Shown here piece by piece: positions 27,648 to 37,879 of a stretch of DNA of 64,000 nt. Within the stretch, counting starts at the first letter, position 1, and each line of letters begins with the position of its first letter. The notes under the pieces are model-generated. The model saw nothing but the letters and a program-made list of their open reading frames with translations, did no database searches and was not told the DNA's origin. A program made the translations under genes and the position numbers. The DNA is from an uncultured Coriobacteriaceae bacterium (GTDB taxonomy: Bacteria; Actinomycetota; Coriobacteriia; Coriobacteriales; Atopobiaceae): assembly GCA_902790135.1 (NCBI GenBank), contig CADAQM010000032.1, positions 1 through 64,000 on the forward strand. Direction: 5' to 3'.

Positions 27648-28232
27648 CTACTTGGCAGCCTTGCCGAGCTTCCTACGGATGTGCTCACCGACGTAGTGGA
27701 CACCCTTGCCCTTGTAGGGCTCGGGCGGACGCTTGGCGCGAATCTCGGCCGCAACCTGGCCGACCTGCTCCTTGGAGATGCCCTTGATGTTGATGTGGGT
27801 GTTGTCAGGCACCTCGAAGGTGATGTTCTCGGGGCACTTGTAGAGGATGGGGTGAGAGTAGCCGAGGGAGAGCTCGATGTCGGAGCCCTTGAGGGCGGCA
27901 CGGTAGCCGACGCCGGTCATCTCGAGCTTCTTCTCGAAGCCCTCGGAAACGCCCACGACCATGTTGTGGATGAGCGTACGGGTCAGGCCCTGCATGGCGT
28001 TGGCAGCCTTGTAGGCCTTGGTCTGCTTGAAGTCCTCGTGGGAGAGGTCCTCGGTCTCAGGGGTGCGCGGGACCTTGACCAGGATCTCCTCGCCCTCCTG
28101 CTCGATGACGAGCAGCTCAGAGAAAGTACGGTCGAGCTCGCCCTTGGGGCCCTTGACCGCCACGTGAGTCCCATCGATGGTCACGGTGACCCCTGCGGGA
28201 ATCTGAACAGGCTTCTTGCCAATACGAGACAT
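27648..28232 (-). CDS. rplF: 50S ribosomal protein L6
   Basis: 194 aa in two similar domains. It begins MSRIGKKPVQIPAGV and has GYSHPILYKCPENI, then the signature region PPEPYKGKGVHYVGEHIRRK near the C-terminus. It is somewhat longer than the 178-180 aa usual for the family because of a loop around 55-75. It binds the sarcin-ricin region base. Confidence 0.96.
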   Translation of the reverse strand: MSRIGKKPVQIPAGVTVTIDGTHVAVKGPKGELDRTFSELLVIEQEGEEILVKVPRTPETEDLSHEDFKQTKAYKAANAMQGLTRTLIHNMVVGVSEGFEKKLEMTGVGYRAALKGSDIELSLGYSHPILYKCPENITFEVPDNTHINIKGISKEQVGQVAAEIRAKRPPEPYKGKGVHYVGEHIRRKLGKAAK

Positions 28233-28262
28233 TGTCTCCTCCTATCTAATTCCTGCCGCGGG

Positions 28263-28661
28263 TTACCAGATGTAGCAAATGACCTCGCCGCCGATGCCCA
28301 GCTTGCGGGCGTCGCGGTCGCACATCATGCCCTTGGAAGTGGAGATGACGGCGGTGCCCAGGCCATCAAGGACGCGGGGCAGGTCTGCGGCGGAAGAGTA
28401 GATGCGAAGTCCCAGCTTGGAGATGCGACGGATGCCACGGATGGCCTTGCTGCGCTTGGGACCGTACTTCAGGGTGATGTGGAGGGTCTTCTGGGGCTTG
28501 GTGTCCTCGACATCGTAGCCCGCGATGTAACCCTCCTCGTAGATGACGCGCGCGATCTCGGCGAGGACCTTGCTCGAGGGCATGGAGACCTCGGACTTGC
28601 CTGCTGAGCTAGCGTTGCGGATGCGCGTCAGCATGTCAGCGATGGGATCGGTAACCTTCAT
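28263..28661 (-). CDS. rpsH: 30S ribosomal protein S8
   Basis: 132 aa: MKVTDPIADMLTRIRNASSA at the N-terminus and the C-terminal signature STSKGMMCDRDARKLGIGGE. It binds central-domain 16S rRNA and, in E. coli, represses the spc operon. The gene is intact. Confidence 0.96.
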   Translation of the reverse strand: MKVTDPIADMLTRIRNASSAGKSEVSMPSSKVLAEIARVIYEEGYIAGYDVEDTKPQKTLHITLKYGPKRSKAIRGIRRISKLGLRIYSSAADLPRVLDGLGTAVISTSKGMMCDRDARKLGIGGEVICYIW

Positions 28662-28748
28662 ACCTTGCTTCTCCTTAGTTCGTGATGAATCTGCGTGCCT
28701 GGTTCGGATGCGCCCTTAGCGCAAACGCCTAGGTACGTGTGCCCTGAC

Positions 28749-28934
28749 TTACCAGCTTGCCTTGGTGACGCCAGGAAGCTCGCCCCTGCTGGCCAGCTCG
28801 CGGAAGCACACACGGCACAGACCGAACTTGCGATAGACGGAGTGGGGACGCCCACAACGCTGGCAGCGGTTCTGCTTGCGCGTGCTGTACTTCGGCTCGC
28901 GGTTAGCCTTGACGATCATCGATGTCTTAGCCAC
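28749..28934 (-). CDS. rpsN: 30S ribosomal protein S14, zinc type
   Basis: 61-aa, type Z S14 with four cysteines (CQRCGR and CRVCFR). I start it at GTG 28934, which follows GGAGGAA and gives the canonical (M)[11 protein letters not shown]; the ATG 18 codons upstream adds an odd Gly-rich tail. It lies between rplE and rpsH as expected. Confidence 0.95.
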   Translation of the reverse strand: MAKTSMIVKANREPKYSTRKQNRCQRCGRPHSVYRKFGLCRVCFRELASRGELPGVTKASW

Positions 28935-28997
28935 ACTTCCTCCTTCATATATGTGGCCCCCGCCACCTCGACGGGGGCTACTTACCAAATGGATTGC

Positions 28998-29558
28998 TTA
29001 CTTGCGCTTGAACGGGAAGTGGAAGGCGTCGAGCAATGCCTTGCCCTCCTCGTCGGTGGTAGCGGTGGTGACGATGGTGATGTCCATGCCACGGGTGCGG
29101 TCGATCTTGTCATAGTCGATCTCGGGGAAGATCAGCTGCTCGGTGACACCCATGGAGAAGTTGCCGTGACCGTCAAAGCTGGTGGCCTTGACACCGCGGA
29201 AGTCGCGGATGCGAGGGATTGCGGTGGCGATCAGGCGATCGAGGAACTCGTACATGCGGTCGCCGCGAAGGGTGACCTTGGCGCCGATGGCCATGCCCTG
29301 ACGAAGCTTGAAGGTAGCGATGGACTTGCGGGCATGGGTGACCAGGGGCTGCTGGCCGGTGATGGTGCGCAGGTCAGCGACAGCGCCGTCGATGGCCTTG
29401 GCGTCCTGAGCGGCCTCACCAACACCCATGTTGACGACGATCTTCTCGATCTTCGGGATCTGCATGACGTTCTTGTACTCGAACTTCTTCTGCATCTCGT
29501 CGCGGATGGTGGAGATGTAATACTCCTTGAGGCGCGGAACGTACTTCTCTTCTGCCAT
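28998..29558 (-). CDS. rplE: 50S ribosomal protein L5
   Basis: 186 aa, starting [14 protein letters not shown] with GGAG upstream. [31 protein letters not shown] and [13 protein letters not shown] are diagnostic. It binds 5S rRNA and P-site tRNA. In the standard order rplX lies immediately upstream; here that place is taken by a dehydrogenase and a giant adhesin, so this unit needs its own promoter within 29559-29804. No consensus pair stands out there. Confidence 0.96.
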   Translation of the reverse strand: MAEEKYVPRLKEYYISTIRDEMQKKFEYKNVMQIPKIEKIVVNMGVGEAAQDAKAIDGAVADLRTITGQQPLVTHARKSIATFKLRQGMAIGAKVTLRGDRMYEFLDRLIATAIPRIRDFRGVKATSFDGHGNFSMGVTEQLIFPEIDYDKIDRTRGMDITIVTTATTDEEGKALLDAFHFPFKRK

Positions 29559-29804
29559 AGTTACTCCTTTGGATCGTGGTGGTTTACGTGCGGGGTCTTT
29601 GCCTCGCACCACCTGGGTTGGCGGCCCAGGAGCCATTTCATGCGCTATAGGCAGAACTATCCCTACCTAAAGACGCAAGAATTAACTATATGCCTTTGGT
29701 CAACGAAATGCCAGTTTGGACGATAAGCACACAATTGCCATGACTTCCAGGGCGAAGCGCGTCGCTTGTACCCGTTCCACCTGTAGGGAGCGCATGCCCG
29801 ATGC

Positions 29805-30770
29805 CTATCTGTAGACCTCATTCACGAGCGGCTCGCCCGCCATGAAGGCCTCCAGGTTGTCCCTGCAGAGCGCAACCGTGCAGGCAGTCTGCTCGGGCAG
29901 GTGCCAGAAGCCCGAGATGTGCGGCGTGATCAGCGCGTTGGGCTCCGCCCAGAGCGCATGATCTGCCGGAAGCGGCTCAGGATTGGTGACGTCGAGCGCC
30001 GCTCCTGCCAGATGGCCCTCCCTGAGCGCCTTTGCCAACGCGTCACTGTCCACCAGGTCTCCCCTGCCGCCGTTCACAAAGTAGCTGTCCGCACGCATCG
30101 TGGCGAAGAAGCACTCGCCCGCAAGCCCTCGCGTCTCCGGCGTGCTCGGCAGTGCCGACGCAACCACGTCCATCTCGCCCAGCACGTCAAAGATCTGATC
30201 CATCGTAATCATCCGCTCGAAGGGAGCCCTCGCCTCGACGACGGTTCGGCGAGCGCCGGTCACGTGTGCCCCCATGGCTGCGCAGAGCTGCGCGAACCCG
30301 GAGCCAATGCTGCCCGCGCCAAGCACCAGCACGTTGGCATCCGCCAGGGTTCGCACGGTGCCCTCGTCACGCCAGAGGGCCTTGCTCTGGTTGTCGCGAT
30401 ACAGGTGGAGCTTCTTCATGAGACAGAGCAACTGGGCAAACATGTGCTCAGAGACCGCTTGGGCGTAGGTTCCCGCCGCGGAGCTGAGGCGCGTCTGCGG
30501 GGCAAGCAGCCCCTCCTTCAGATAGTGGTCGTAGCCCGCCGACGAGGTCTGAAGCCACAGCAGCCCCTCAGGCGCGCGGAGCTTGGCTGCTGGAACGTTG
30601 CCCACGATGAGCGTCGCATCGTCTATGTCATGCTCCTTGACGTTCGGCTCGCGTATGAAGGTCGCCTTGGCACCTGCGCCTTCGATGAGCTCGACAAACG
30701 CCTGCCGCTCCGTATCAGTGAGCGGAAGAGTGACCAGCACCTTCTTGCCCTCCAGATCGATGCCCGCCAT
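29805..30770 (-). CDS. D-2-hydroxyacid dehydrogenase family protein
   Basis: NAD(P)H-linked reduction of a 2-keto acid to a D-2-hydroxy acid. The 321-aa protein has the Rossmann motif GAGSIGSGFA (about 148-157), NGGRGDLVD, ALDVTNPEPLP and the catalytic TPHISG near the C-terminus. ATG 30770 follows GGGGAGG; the longer reading adds 60 unlikely residues. Substrate unknown (phosphoglycerate, lactate and ketopantoate-like relatives all share these motifs). It stands between the adhesin and rplE with its own promoter candidate, so it was probably placed here with or after the adhesin. Confidence 0.85.
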   Translation of the reverse strand: MAGIDLEGKKVLVTLPLTDTERQAFVELIEGAGAKATFIREPNVKEHDIDDATLIVGNVPAAKLRAPEGLLWLQTSSAGYDHYLKEGLLAPQTRLSSAAGTYAQAVSEHMFAQLLCLMKKLHLYRDNQSKALWRDEGTVRTLADANVLVLGAGSIGSGFAQLCAAMGAHVTGARRTVVEARAPFERMITMDQIFDVLGEMDVVASALPSTPETRGLAGECFFATMRADSYFVNGGRGDLVDSDALAKALREGHLAGAALDVTNPEPLPADHALWAEPNALITPHISGFWHLPEQTACTVALCRDNLEAFMAGEPLVNEVYR

Positions 30771-30845
30771 AGCACCCTCCCCTTCTTGCTCCTTCGTCCA
30801 TGCTGCGCGACTTGACCTGTCAGCTCGTAAGACACGCCTCACCCA

Positions 30846-30874
30846 ATTATGGGACAGCGCCTGCGGTGCCGCAA
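30846..30874 (-). promoter_or_regulatory. Candidate promoter of the hydroxyacid dehydrogenase gene
   Basis: On the reverse strand TTGCGG (30869-30874), 17 bp, CATAAT (30846-30851), about 75 bp before the start codon and just after the adhesin terminator. Confidence 0.5.
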
Positions 30875-30901
30875 ACAATCCGCCCCACGGCCCAAACGAC
30901 A

Positions 30902-30933
30902 CTGCCCCCTCCAGCGGCAGCCAGAGGGGGCAG
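30902..30933 (-). terminator. Terminator of the adhesin gene
   Basis: CTGCCCCCTC (30902-30911) pairs with GAGGGGGCAG (30924-30933), loop 12 nt, 30 bp past the adhesin stop. A short T-containing tail (TGTCGTTTGG) follows in the transcript. Confidence 0.65.
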
Positions 30934-30962
30934 ACGGCGTGTTGCACCAATGTCAGGCTTGC

Positions 30963-33900
30963 CTACCTCAGGACGTCAATGCGCCTGCGCAAGCCGCGCA
31001 GACCGAGGGCGACAAGGCACAAGCCGACCGTCGCCATCGAGTACACGAGTGCCAAGGTTGTGGGGTCGCCCGTCTTCGGAAGCACGGTGATGCTGTTCGT
31101 GATCACGAATCCGTCGGCAGCCCTACCGGACACCGTCGTGTTGTACTTCTCGGACACGCCGCTCACGTGGACCTCGGCCACCGTGTAGGTGATCTTGGCG
31201 CCGTCATCGGTTACCTTGGGTAGCTTGGCAAACGTGTGTGAAGGCGCACCTGCGGTCAGCGTGCACTCGTCCACCTTGGTTCCGTCAGCCATGAGGGCGA
31301 CCGTCACCTTGGCGCCAGACGGCCACGCCGCGACCTTACCGCGCCTCGTCCAGACCTTCTTGACGGAGATGGACGTCTCGTCGGGCTTATCGGAAGTGTA
31401 GGTGTTGGTGATGGTAAAGCCCTTTGCAGCGTTGCCGGTAGCCTTCGACGTAAAGCCGGCAATGCCCTTCTCCTCGACCGTGTAGGAGATCTCAGTGGTT
31501 CCGTTGGCCTTGTACTTGGGCAGGTTGGCAAACTCGCCAGACGGCGCATCGGCGCTCAGCTTCACGGTCTTGTGCGTATCGACACCGTCGGCCAGAAGCT
31601 TCACGGTGACGCTCTCGATGTCGGCCGGCCACGTGGTGGAGCCGTCGGCGTTCTTCCACGCCTTGGTGACGGGCACCTTCGTGGTCTCGTAGTTGTTGGT
31701 TATGGTGGCAATAACGGCCTGGTCGCCGGTCTTGCCTGCCTCGACGGCCACCTTTACCGGGTTATCACCACTGACACGCGTCGCGTTGTTGGGCGCGGTC
31801 TCCTTGACCCAGTAGTTGCCCACAGGCAGCTTCTCGATCTCTGCGCTCGTGACAGGCGCCCCGTCGTCGGCAACGGTAAGCGTGACAACGATGTTGTGAC
31901 CAGCGGCGTCCTTTGCAGGCTTCTTGCAAGCCGCATCGGTATAGACCTTGAATTCGTAGTCGCCGGCTAGGGCGGATTTGGCGGCGGACGAAGTGGGCTC
32001 GGCGCCGTTCTCCTGGACCACCTTCCGAATCTTCAGCGATCCGAGAATACGCTTGTTGGTGAAGACGTGAACTGCGGCCTCGGAAGTGATACTCGATTCG
32101 ATCTTTCCCATTGAGGGGTTGACGTCAAAGGCGGAATCGCTCGTCTCCTGCACCCTGTACTTCGTGCCCTCGGGTATGCCGGTTGCGGTCTTCCTCTGGT
32201 TGTGGCGCAGGGTAAACGTGCACTTCCCGTTTACGAAGGTCATGTCACCAAACGTCTTGTTGCAGCCCGTGTCGACGGAGCCGTCATCCTTCAGAAGCGA
32301 CACCGTGAAGGAGAAGTCTATGTTCTTGTCCGCACCGTAGGGGGAATCCACCTTCTTGAGAACGGTCAGACCACCGGACGGAGACTCGTAGTTGTTAGTG
32401 AACTCAACCGTCTTGATCTTGGCGGTAGCGCCCCCTTCGACGCCGACCTCGATGCCGTTGTTGCCAACCAGGCTCACGCCGCTCGGGTTCTCGGACGTGT
32501 CCTCGGATACGGTATAGGTGCCAGGGACGAGGCCGTTGATCGTCGCGGTGTTGGATTGGCCGCCATCGATGGTGATCGTGGGCTCTGCCACAACCTTGCC
32601 GTTCGAGTCCTTCACTGTGAACGAGTAGGTGCCATCTGCGAGCGCGCCGCTGGTTGAACTGCCATCCACCGTGACGTGCTTCTTGATCTCGAGGCTTCCG
32701 GTATCCAAGTTGTTGGTGAACTTGGCAATGACCGCATCCTCGCCGGTTTTGTCTGCCTCGACGGTAACTTTGACCTTTTGAGCAACGGGTGTGGAGCCGT
32801 TGGCGGGAGCCGTCTCCTTAATCCAGTAGTCACCGATGGGCAGGTCCGTGACCTCCTCACTCTCGGCAGGAGCACCAGTCTCGGGAACGGTGACCGTGAT
32901 GGTCTTGGGTGCCCCGTTGACCTGGTACGGCTTGGTGCAGGCCTCGTCAGTGTAGAGCGTGAAGCTGTAGTCTCCCTTGAGTATGGCCTTGGCCGTATCA
33001 GAAAGCTGCGTCGAGCCATTCTCGGTAACGGTCTTCTTGACCTTCAGGCTGCCGTACTTCTGTTGCTTCTTTGTGTTGGTGAAGACGATGACCTCGTCGT
33101 CCTGGGTCAGCTCACCGGTATGCGAGATCGCCTCCTCCGTCTTGTGCTGGGTGACGTTGCCGTCCTCATCAAAGACGTCGTAACCCACTTCGACCGTGAA
33201 CTTCTTGCCGTCGGCACTCGCCAGGACCTCCTCGACCTTGTACTTGGTCCCCTTGGGGAAGTCCCAGAACATCTTCTGCTCTTTGTCCTTGAGCTGGAAC
33301 TCGCACACGCCGTTCACGAACTCGTAGTCATCATTGCTCTCGTTAAAGTCGGTGTCGACGCTGCCGTCGTCCTTGAGGACGGAAATCTTGAAATCGTAGG
33401 ATCTCTCGAGGTCATCCTGGTCGTCACTCTCTACCCGCTTTTCGATGACGAGGCCCTCGAGTGGCCAGTTCTTTATCTGCATCACGTCGTTGTAGTAGTA
33501 GACGTACTCGCCGCCTTCGCCGTAGTTGACCTCATCCATCTTGTTGGTGAGCGTAACCGAGTAGTTGATGTCGACCGTGGCGTAGTTCTCGGGCGCTTCC
33601 ACCTCTTGGACGATATACTGCTGGCCGAAATAGAAGTCGTAAACGGCACCGTCAAACTCTATCTCACCGTTCTCGTCGGTCGTCAGGACGATTTCATTGG
33701 CATGGTTTGCCTTCTCCCCGAAGTCCAAGTCGGGGTTCTCGCAGAAGACCCTGAACGGCACCCCGCTGAGCTTCTTGTTGGCATCATAGCCGTCGACCTT
33801 GACGATCTTGAAGCTCACGATCGAGGCCTCGCCTCCGCTATCGCTGACGTACTCATTCTTGTTCTGGGAGACCTTGGTCCTGTCCTTGACACTGACCGTA

Positions 33901-36900
33901 TTGACGATCGTCTGCTCCCCGTTTCCTCTGACGTCGGCGTCATACGTGATGACCACCTTGGTCGAGTCGGGAACGGTAAAGGTTGCGACGGTCGTTCCGT
34001 CGGTCCGCCCATCTGGGCCGACGCCGCCCTTCAGGTTATACGGCACCGCCATGCCAGCTGGATCCGTCGTTATCTGAATGGAGCTGTAGTCAACGCTCAG
34101 GTTCTTGCTGAGGACGTCGGTCATGGTCATGGGCTCGCCCTCGTTGAGCGCAGCCTTGGCGGAGTTGAAGGTGATCCGATAATGAGCCTTGCGATTCTTC
34201 CCACCCAGTTCGCCCTCGTTCAGAAGCTCCTTGGTGAGGTACTCGTATTTGGTCTCGTAGTCGCAATCGTCCTCGTGACCACCCCACCTGACCGTGTTGA
34301 TGAGGTGATGCTCACCGCCATTGGCAATGGCCAGCTGGTTGAGGTCAACCCCGTCCTTGAGGCGGAGGTAGTAGCAGATTCGGTAATACGGATAGTAGCT
34401 TCCATCGGACTGCATCGGCACCGAGTTTGCCGTGAGGATGACGCCGTTGCTGGTCTCGGAATACGAGATGTCCGTCTTGCCGGCAACCTGGCTGTACTGG
34501 GTGCCGCCCCAGATCTTCATGTGGTCACCCCAAGAACCCACCTGCGAATCGTCGAGCTCGAGCAGGCTCGTATCGAAGGTATCCTCGATGCTTATGGGCG
34601 TATCGGAAACACCGGAGAGCAGGAGGGTATACAGGAAGGAGCCATCGGGCTGACGCTCGACGGCCTTTTCGATTCCCGGCTTGCCAAAGATGGCCGTTGC
34701 GGTATCAGTCGTACCGTTCAGCCCAATCGTGTTGGTGTGATTCTGTACGCGGCCGCCAGTCTTGTAGCCCTCCTGTAGCCAATCCTGATTCACCTTGGTG
34801 GTCAGCCTGACCGTAATGGTGTGGCCACCCGGTGTTCCCTGCAGGCCCGTCTGCTCCTGTTTGCTGTCCTTGTAGAAGGTGATGACTATCGACCCGGTGG
34901 TTTCTGTCGAGGGGTCCGGGGAAACGGTGTAGCTCTCGCCTGGCAGCAGGCCCGTGATCTCGAGCGAACCAGCCTTGTACGTGTCCCTATAGACCGTCGT
35001 GCCGTCATCCAGCCGAATAATCGGCAGCGTATCCGTGACGACCGCCTGAGCCAGTCCGTCTTCTGGAATCGACAGCGTGGTTACCCAGTTGATTTCCTCG
35101 GTCGTAAAGGACTCTACTTCCTTGATCACGCCGACCTTTTCCGTGGGTGTGACGTTCACGCCACCATAGCTCCCGTTGCCCTCATTGGAGAGGCTTACGG
35201 TTGCGCCTGCCTGTTTGACCTTATCCATGTCAACCACGGTCTGGTAGGTGATGTGATAGCTGTACGGAGTCGTATCAGTCTCCGGTATGGTGTACGTCCA
35301 GCTGGAGGCACTGTGACTCGTCAGCTCGTCGTAGCCAACGTTGCGAGCGTCGACCAGATGGCCGTCGTGGTCGTAGACCTCAACCTTGATGCCATCACCG
35401 TAGTACTTCATGTACTCGGTGGAGTTGGCGGCAATGGTGTCCTTTATCGTGTCGCCACCGACCGCCACGAGGGACAACATGTTGTAGTCGATCGTCCACT
35501 CGATGATCTTGTCACCGGTCTCCGTGGTGCCTGCTTCGGTACCGTCACTCTTGCGCGTGGACTTGTACGTAATCTCGCGAGAGTACTCGCTCTTGTGAGG
35601 GTCGCCCCCTTCAGGCTTAACTGTCACGGTGTTCTTGGTCTGATCGACGGTAAGCTTGCCGTCATTGTCGAAGTCCTTGCAGAAGTCGGCGTTGGCAGAG
35701 TAGCTGATGGTAATGACCTCGCCATCCGCCATGGAGGCAAAGGTGTAGTCAAAGCCATTGTTGCTGCCTTTATCCGTGTATCCGCTTGAGTTCCCACTGA
35801 CCTGCACGTCGTTATTGAAGATGAGCGCATTGCCAGAGATAGTGTCCTTGACGTTGACGTTGGTCAGGTCACCCATCGCGGTCACCGTGATGGTGTAGTA
35901 GAACCTGCCCGTGCGCTCGTCGAAGGTTGCCGTCTTCTCGGCAAAGGCCTGGGCAGGCTCCGGATCATCAAAGACGATATCGCGTTTGATCTCTTCGCTG
36001 AATTTGATGATCTCCTCCGAGCTCTCAAACTCGGCGCTAAAGCTGAATCGGAAGGTGACATTGGTGGACGACACGAGCTTTTGATAGTTGGGGTCACTCT
36101 CATCAAACTTGACCTTCAGGTTGCCGCTGGTGTCAAGCTCGTAGTGTGCTTTTACCTTATAGGTTCTGTTGCGGTACCCGACGTTGATCTCGGTGGTGTC
36201 GTTTATGGTTTCGGACACCGTGATACCCTCGGGGATTGTGTACGTGAGCTCTGCGTCGTTGTCAAACTGGCAGGCCGCGCCTTCGGCAAAGCTGAGGACG
36301 ATTCCGTAGTCCTTGCCCTCTTCGACGTGATAGCGACCCTGCTCGTCCTGTGTCGCACCGGTAATGACTGCATTGACAAGGAAGTCGGTCAGATTGCTAC
36401 TTTCGCGCACATCGGTGATCGTGATCACGTGCATGCTGTTGCCGGATTTGACCCTGAGCTCATAAGTGCTGGTAAAGGGAACGTCGGAGCTGATGTGCCA
36501 TACGCCATCGGGCTGCGTGAGGTACAGGTCGCCCTCGATGGTAGTGCCATCGACAAGCTCCAGCGTCGCGTCGTCGATCGCACCCTCGATACCAAGGGCG
36601 GCGAGCACGTCCGTAAGCGCATAGCTACCCTGGCCGGGGAAGCGATACGTATGGCCCTCGTACGTGAAGTCGACGGTGTAGCTGAACGAGAACACCGAGA
36701 AGCTGTCCGTAGCCACCGTAATGCTGTTACTACCGCTGGCGCTGGTGTCCAGAGGTTCAGCCTCGATAGCGCCATTGACCTCGGTCAGATGCGCAACTGC
36801 GACATCTTCCGCACGCTCAGCCGCGATATCCTGCGTCAGTTGCTGCTTCTTGAACTCAAACTTCACCTCTACAGAGCCTGCGGCCGGCTCGACCTCGACG

Positions 36901-37601
36901 GTCTTGCCGTCTTCGGTCATCACGAACGCCACATCGTAGAGTAGGGTGTTGCCCTCGTTGTAAGGGCTGTCGCTAACGGAATCGTTCAGCGCGGCCAAAT
37001 AGGCATCGTACTTGCTGTTCCCCCGGGCGACAGCCTTGACGCGCAGCTTCGCATCATCGGGCACGGCGGTCGGATCTTCCAACGTTGCCGTTACCTTGAT
37101 TGAGCCATCCGCATAGGTATAGGTGGTCTTGGTGGCTGCCTCCTCGTCGGATGGATCAGCGTCGGGCACCTTCTCGTCGGACGTCGGCGCGTTCTCCTCA
37201 TCTTGAGAGCCCGTGGCCTCAACAGGCTGCTCAGTCTCGGCCGGCGCCGCAGCCTCAGTCGGTTCCTCGTTCTCGGCGGGTTCCACGTTCTCGACGGGCT
37301 GCTCGTCCTCTGTGGGAGTTACCGCTGTAGCGGCTTCTCCAGCATCTACCGACACGGACTCGTCAGATGACTCCACATCCACAGCCTCATTGCGTATAGC
37401 ATCGAGATTCGAGGCAGTCCCCTCTTGAGTCTCCTGCTCGCCCGTGGCAACAATGGCCTCCCCGTCCTCATCTAGCGCGAACGCCAGATGAATGGGAGAT
37501 GATTGCATCACCATGCATAGGGTGAGTAGTAACGAAAGGAATGTGCTACCAGAGTTCTTCAGCGCCTTCTTCCGTGCATTGCTGAACCTCATACCGCTCA
37601 T
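30963..37601 (-). CDS. Giant LPKTG cell-wall-anchored adhesin with repeated Cna/SpaA-type domains
   Basis: About 2212 aa. A signal peptide (hydrophobic about 20-42, ending AFA) leads into a Glu/Ser/Thr-rich acidic stretch (about 45-165), then an adhesive region of repeated beta-rich modules (about 300-1260). A SpaA-like module lies near 1267. At least five related modules open with K-rich strands (VIEKRV ~1384, VKKTV ~1520, IKKHV ~1637, VLKKV ~1745, IRKVV ~1855), and two Cna_B repeats follow (VTKAW ~1975, VKKVW ~2074). Most end in FTNN/ITN, so Lys-Asn isopeptide cross-links with a central Glu are expected. LPKTG (~2173), a hydrophobic helix and an RRR tail mark it for sortase. No sortase gene is in the window. 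I start at the second ATG, after GGGGGA. It splits rplX from rplE. Confidence 0.88.
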   Translation of the reverse strand: MSGMRFSNARKKALKNSGSTFLSLLLTLCMVMQSSPIHLAFALDEDGEAIVATGEQETQEGTASNLDAIRNEAVDVESSDESVSVDAGEAATAVTPTEDEQPVENVEPAENEEPTEAAAPAETEQPVEATGSQDEENAPTSDEKVPDADPSDEEAATKTTYTYADGSIKVTATLEDPTAVPDDAKLRVKAVARGNSKYDAYLAALNDSVSDSPYNEGNTLLYDVAFVMTEDGKTVEVEPAAGSVEVKFEFKKQQLTQDIAAERAEDVAVAHLTEVNGAIEAEPLDTSASGSNSITVATDSFSVFSFSYTVDFTYEGHTYRFPGQGSYALTDVLAALGIEGAIDDATLELVDGTTIEGDLYLTQPDGVWHISSDVPFTSTYELRVKSGNSMHVITITDVRESSNLTDFLVNAVITGATQDEQGRYHVEEGKDYGIVLSFAEGAACQFDNDAELTYTIPEGITVSETINDTTEINVGYRNRTYKVKAHYELDTSGNLKVKFDESDPNYQKLVSSTNVTFRFSFSAEFESSEEIIKFSEEIKRDIVFDDPEPAQAFAEKTATFDERTGRFYYTITVTAMGDLTNVNVKDTISGNALIFNNDVQVSGNSSGYTDKGSNNGFDYTFASMADGEVITISYSANADFCKDFDNDGKLTVDQTKNTVTVKPEGGDPHKSEYSREITYKSTRKSDGTEAGTTETGDKIIEWTIDYNMLSLVAVGGDTIKDTIAANSTEYMKYYGDGIKVEVYDHDGHLVDARNVGYDELTSHSASSWTYTIPETDTTPYSYHITYQTVVDMDKVKQAGATVSLSNEGNGSYGGVNVTPTEKVGVIKEVESFTTEEINWVTTLSIPEDGLAQAVVTDTLPIIRLDDGTTVYRDTYKAGSLEITGLLPGESYTVSPDPSTETTGSIVITFYKDSKQEQTGLQGTPGGHTITVRLTTKVNQDWLQEGYKTGGRVQNHTNTIGLNGTTDTATAIFGKPGIEKAVERQPDGSFLYTLLLSGVSDTPISIEDTFDTSLLELDDSQVGSWGDHMKIWGGTQYSQVAGKTDISYSETSNGVILTANSVPMQSDGSYYPYYRICYYLRLKDGVDLNQLAIANGGEHHLINTVRWGGHEDDCDYETKYEYLTKELLNEGELGGKNRKAHYRITFNSAKAALNEGEPMTMTDVLSKNLSVDYSSIQITTDPAGMAVPYNLKGGVGPDGRTDGTTVATFTVPDSTKVVITYDADVRGNGEQTIVNTVSVKDRTKVSQNKNEYVSDSGGEASIVSFKIVKVDGYDANKKLSGVPFRVFCENPDLDFGEKANHANEIVLTTDENGEIEFDGAVYDFYFGQQYIVQEVEAPENYATVDINYSVTLTNKMDEVNYGEGGEYVYYYNDVMQIKNWPLEGLVIEKRVESDDQDDLERSYDFKISVLKDDGSVDTDFNESNDDYEFVNGVCEFQLKDKEQKMFWDFPKGTKYKVEEVLASADGKKFTVEVGYDVFDEDGNVTQHKTEEAISHTGELTQDDEVIVFTNTKKQQKYGSLKVKKTVTENGSTQLSDTAKAILKGDYSFTLYTDEACTKPYQVNGAPKTITVTVPETGAPAESEEVTDLPIGDYWIKETAPANGSTPVAQKVKVTVEADKTGEDAVIAKFTNNLDTGSLEIKKHVTVDGSSTSGALADGTYSFTVKDSNGKVVAEPTITIDGGQSNTATINGLVPGTYTVSEDTSENPSGVSLVGNNGIEVGVEGGATAKIKTVEFTNNYESPSGGLTVLKKVDSPYGADKNIDFSFTVSLLKDDGSVDTGCNKTFGDMTFVNGKCTFTLRHNQRKTATGIPEGTKYRVQETSDSAFDVNPSMGKIESSITSEAAVHVFTNKRILGSLKIRKVVQENGAEPTSSAAKSALAGDYEFKVYTDAACKKPAKDAAGHNIVVTLTVADDGAPVTSAEIEKLPVGNYWVKETAPNNATRVSGDNPVKVAVEAGKTGDQAVIATITNNYETTKVPVTKAWKNADGSTTWPADIESVTVKLLADGVDTHKTVKLSADAPSGEFANLPKYKANGTTEISYTVEEKGIAGFTSKATGNAAKGFTITNTYTSDKPDETSISVKKVWTRRGKVAAWPSGAKVTVALMADGTKVDECTLTAGAPSHTFAKLPKVTDDGAKITYTVAEVHVSGVSEKYNTTVSGRAADGFVITNSITVLPKTGDPTTLALVYSMATVGLCLVALGLRGLRRRIDVLR

Positions 37602-37879
37602 GTCTTCCCCCATATCCATGGGCGCGAATAGCCCTATACGTTTTTAGCTCGTTCTATCTGCGTTTAGTCTGAGTGCCCTTGTTGCCCAGGCGTACGCAAG
37701 GCAGTACATCTGGACATATATGTTGTCATCGTAACCCATATATATAGCCTATGCATACATATGTGTTCTATAAGCAGCAATAGTGCCCCTTTTGGGCTTG
37801 TTTTCGCAGGTGAGTGGCCACCTAAACGCCCGCATCGAGCTAGGAAAACCCTCGAGTCACTAAGGATGTGGACAAAAAA
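37602..37879. other. AT-rich region upstream of the adhesin
   Basis: About 280 bp, clearly richer in A+T than its surroundings, with runs such as CATATATATAG and several overlapping TATA-like hexamers. It must hold the adhesin promoter and possibly control sites. No single -35/-10 pair is convincing and no ORF is supported. Confidence 0.5.

Noticed and set aside
30963-37601. CRISPR array or tandem DNA repeats in the adhesin gene
   Set aside because: The modules repeat at the protein level but their DNA has diverged; there are no identical short repeats with regular spacers, and none were seen elsewhere in the window.
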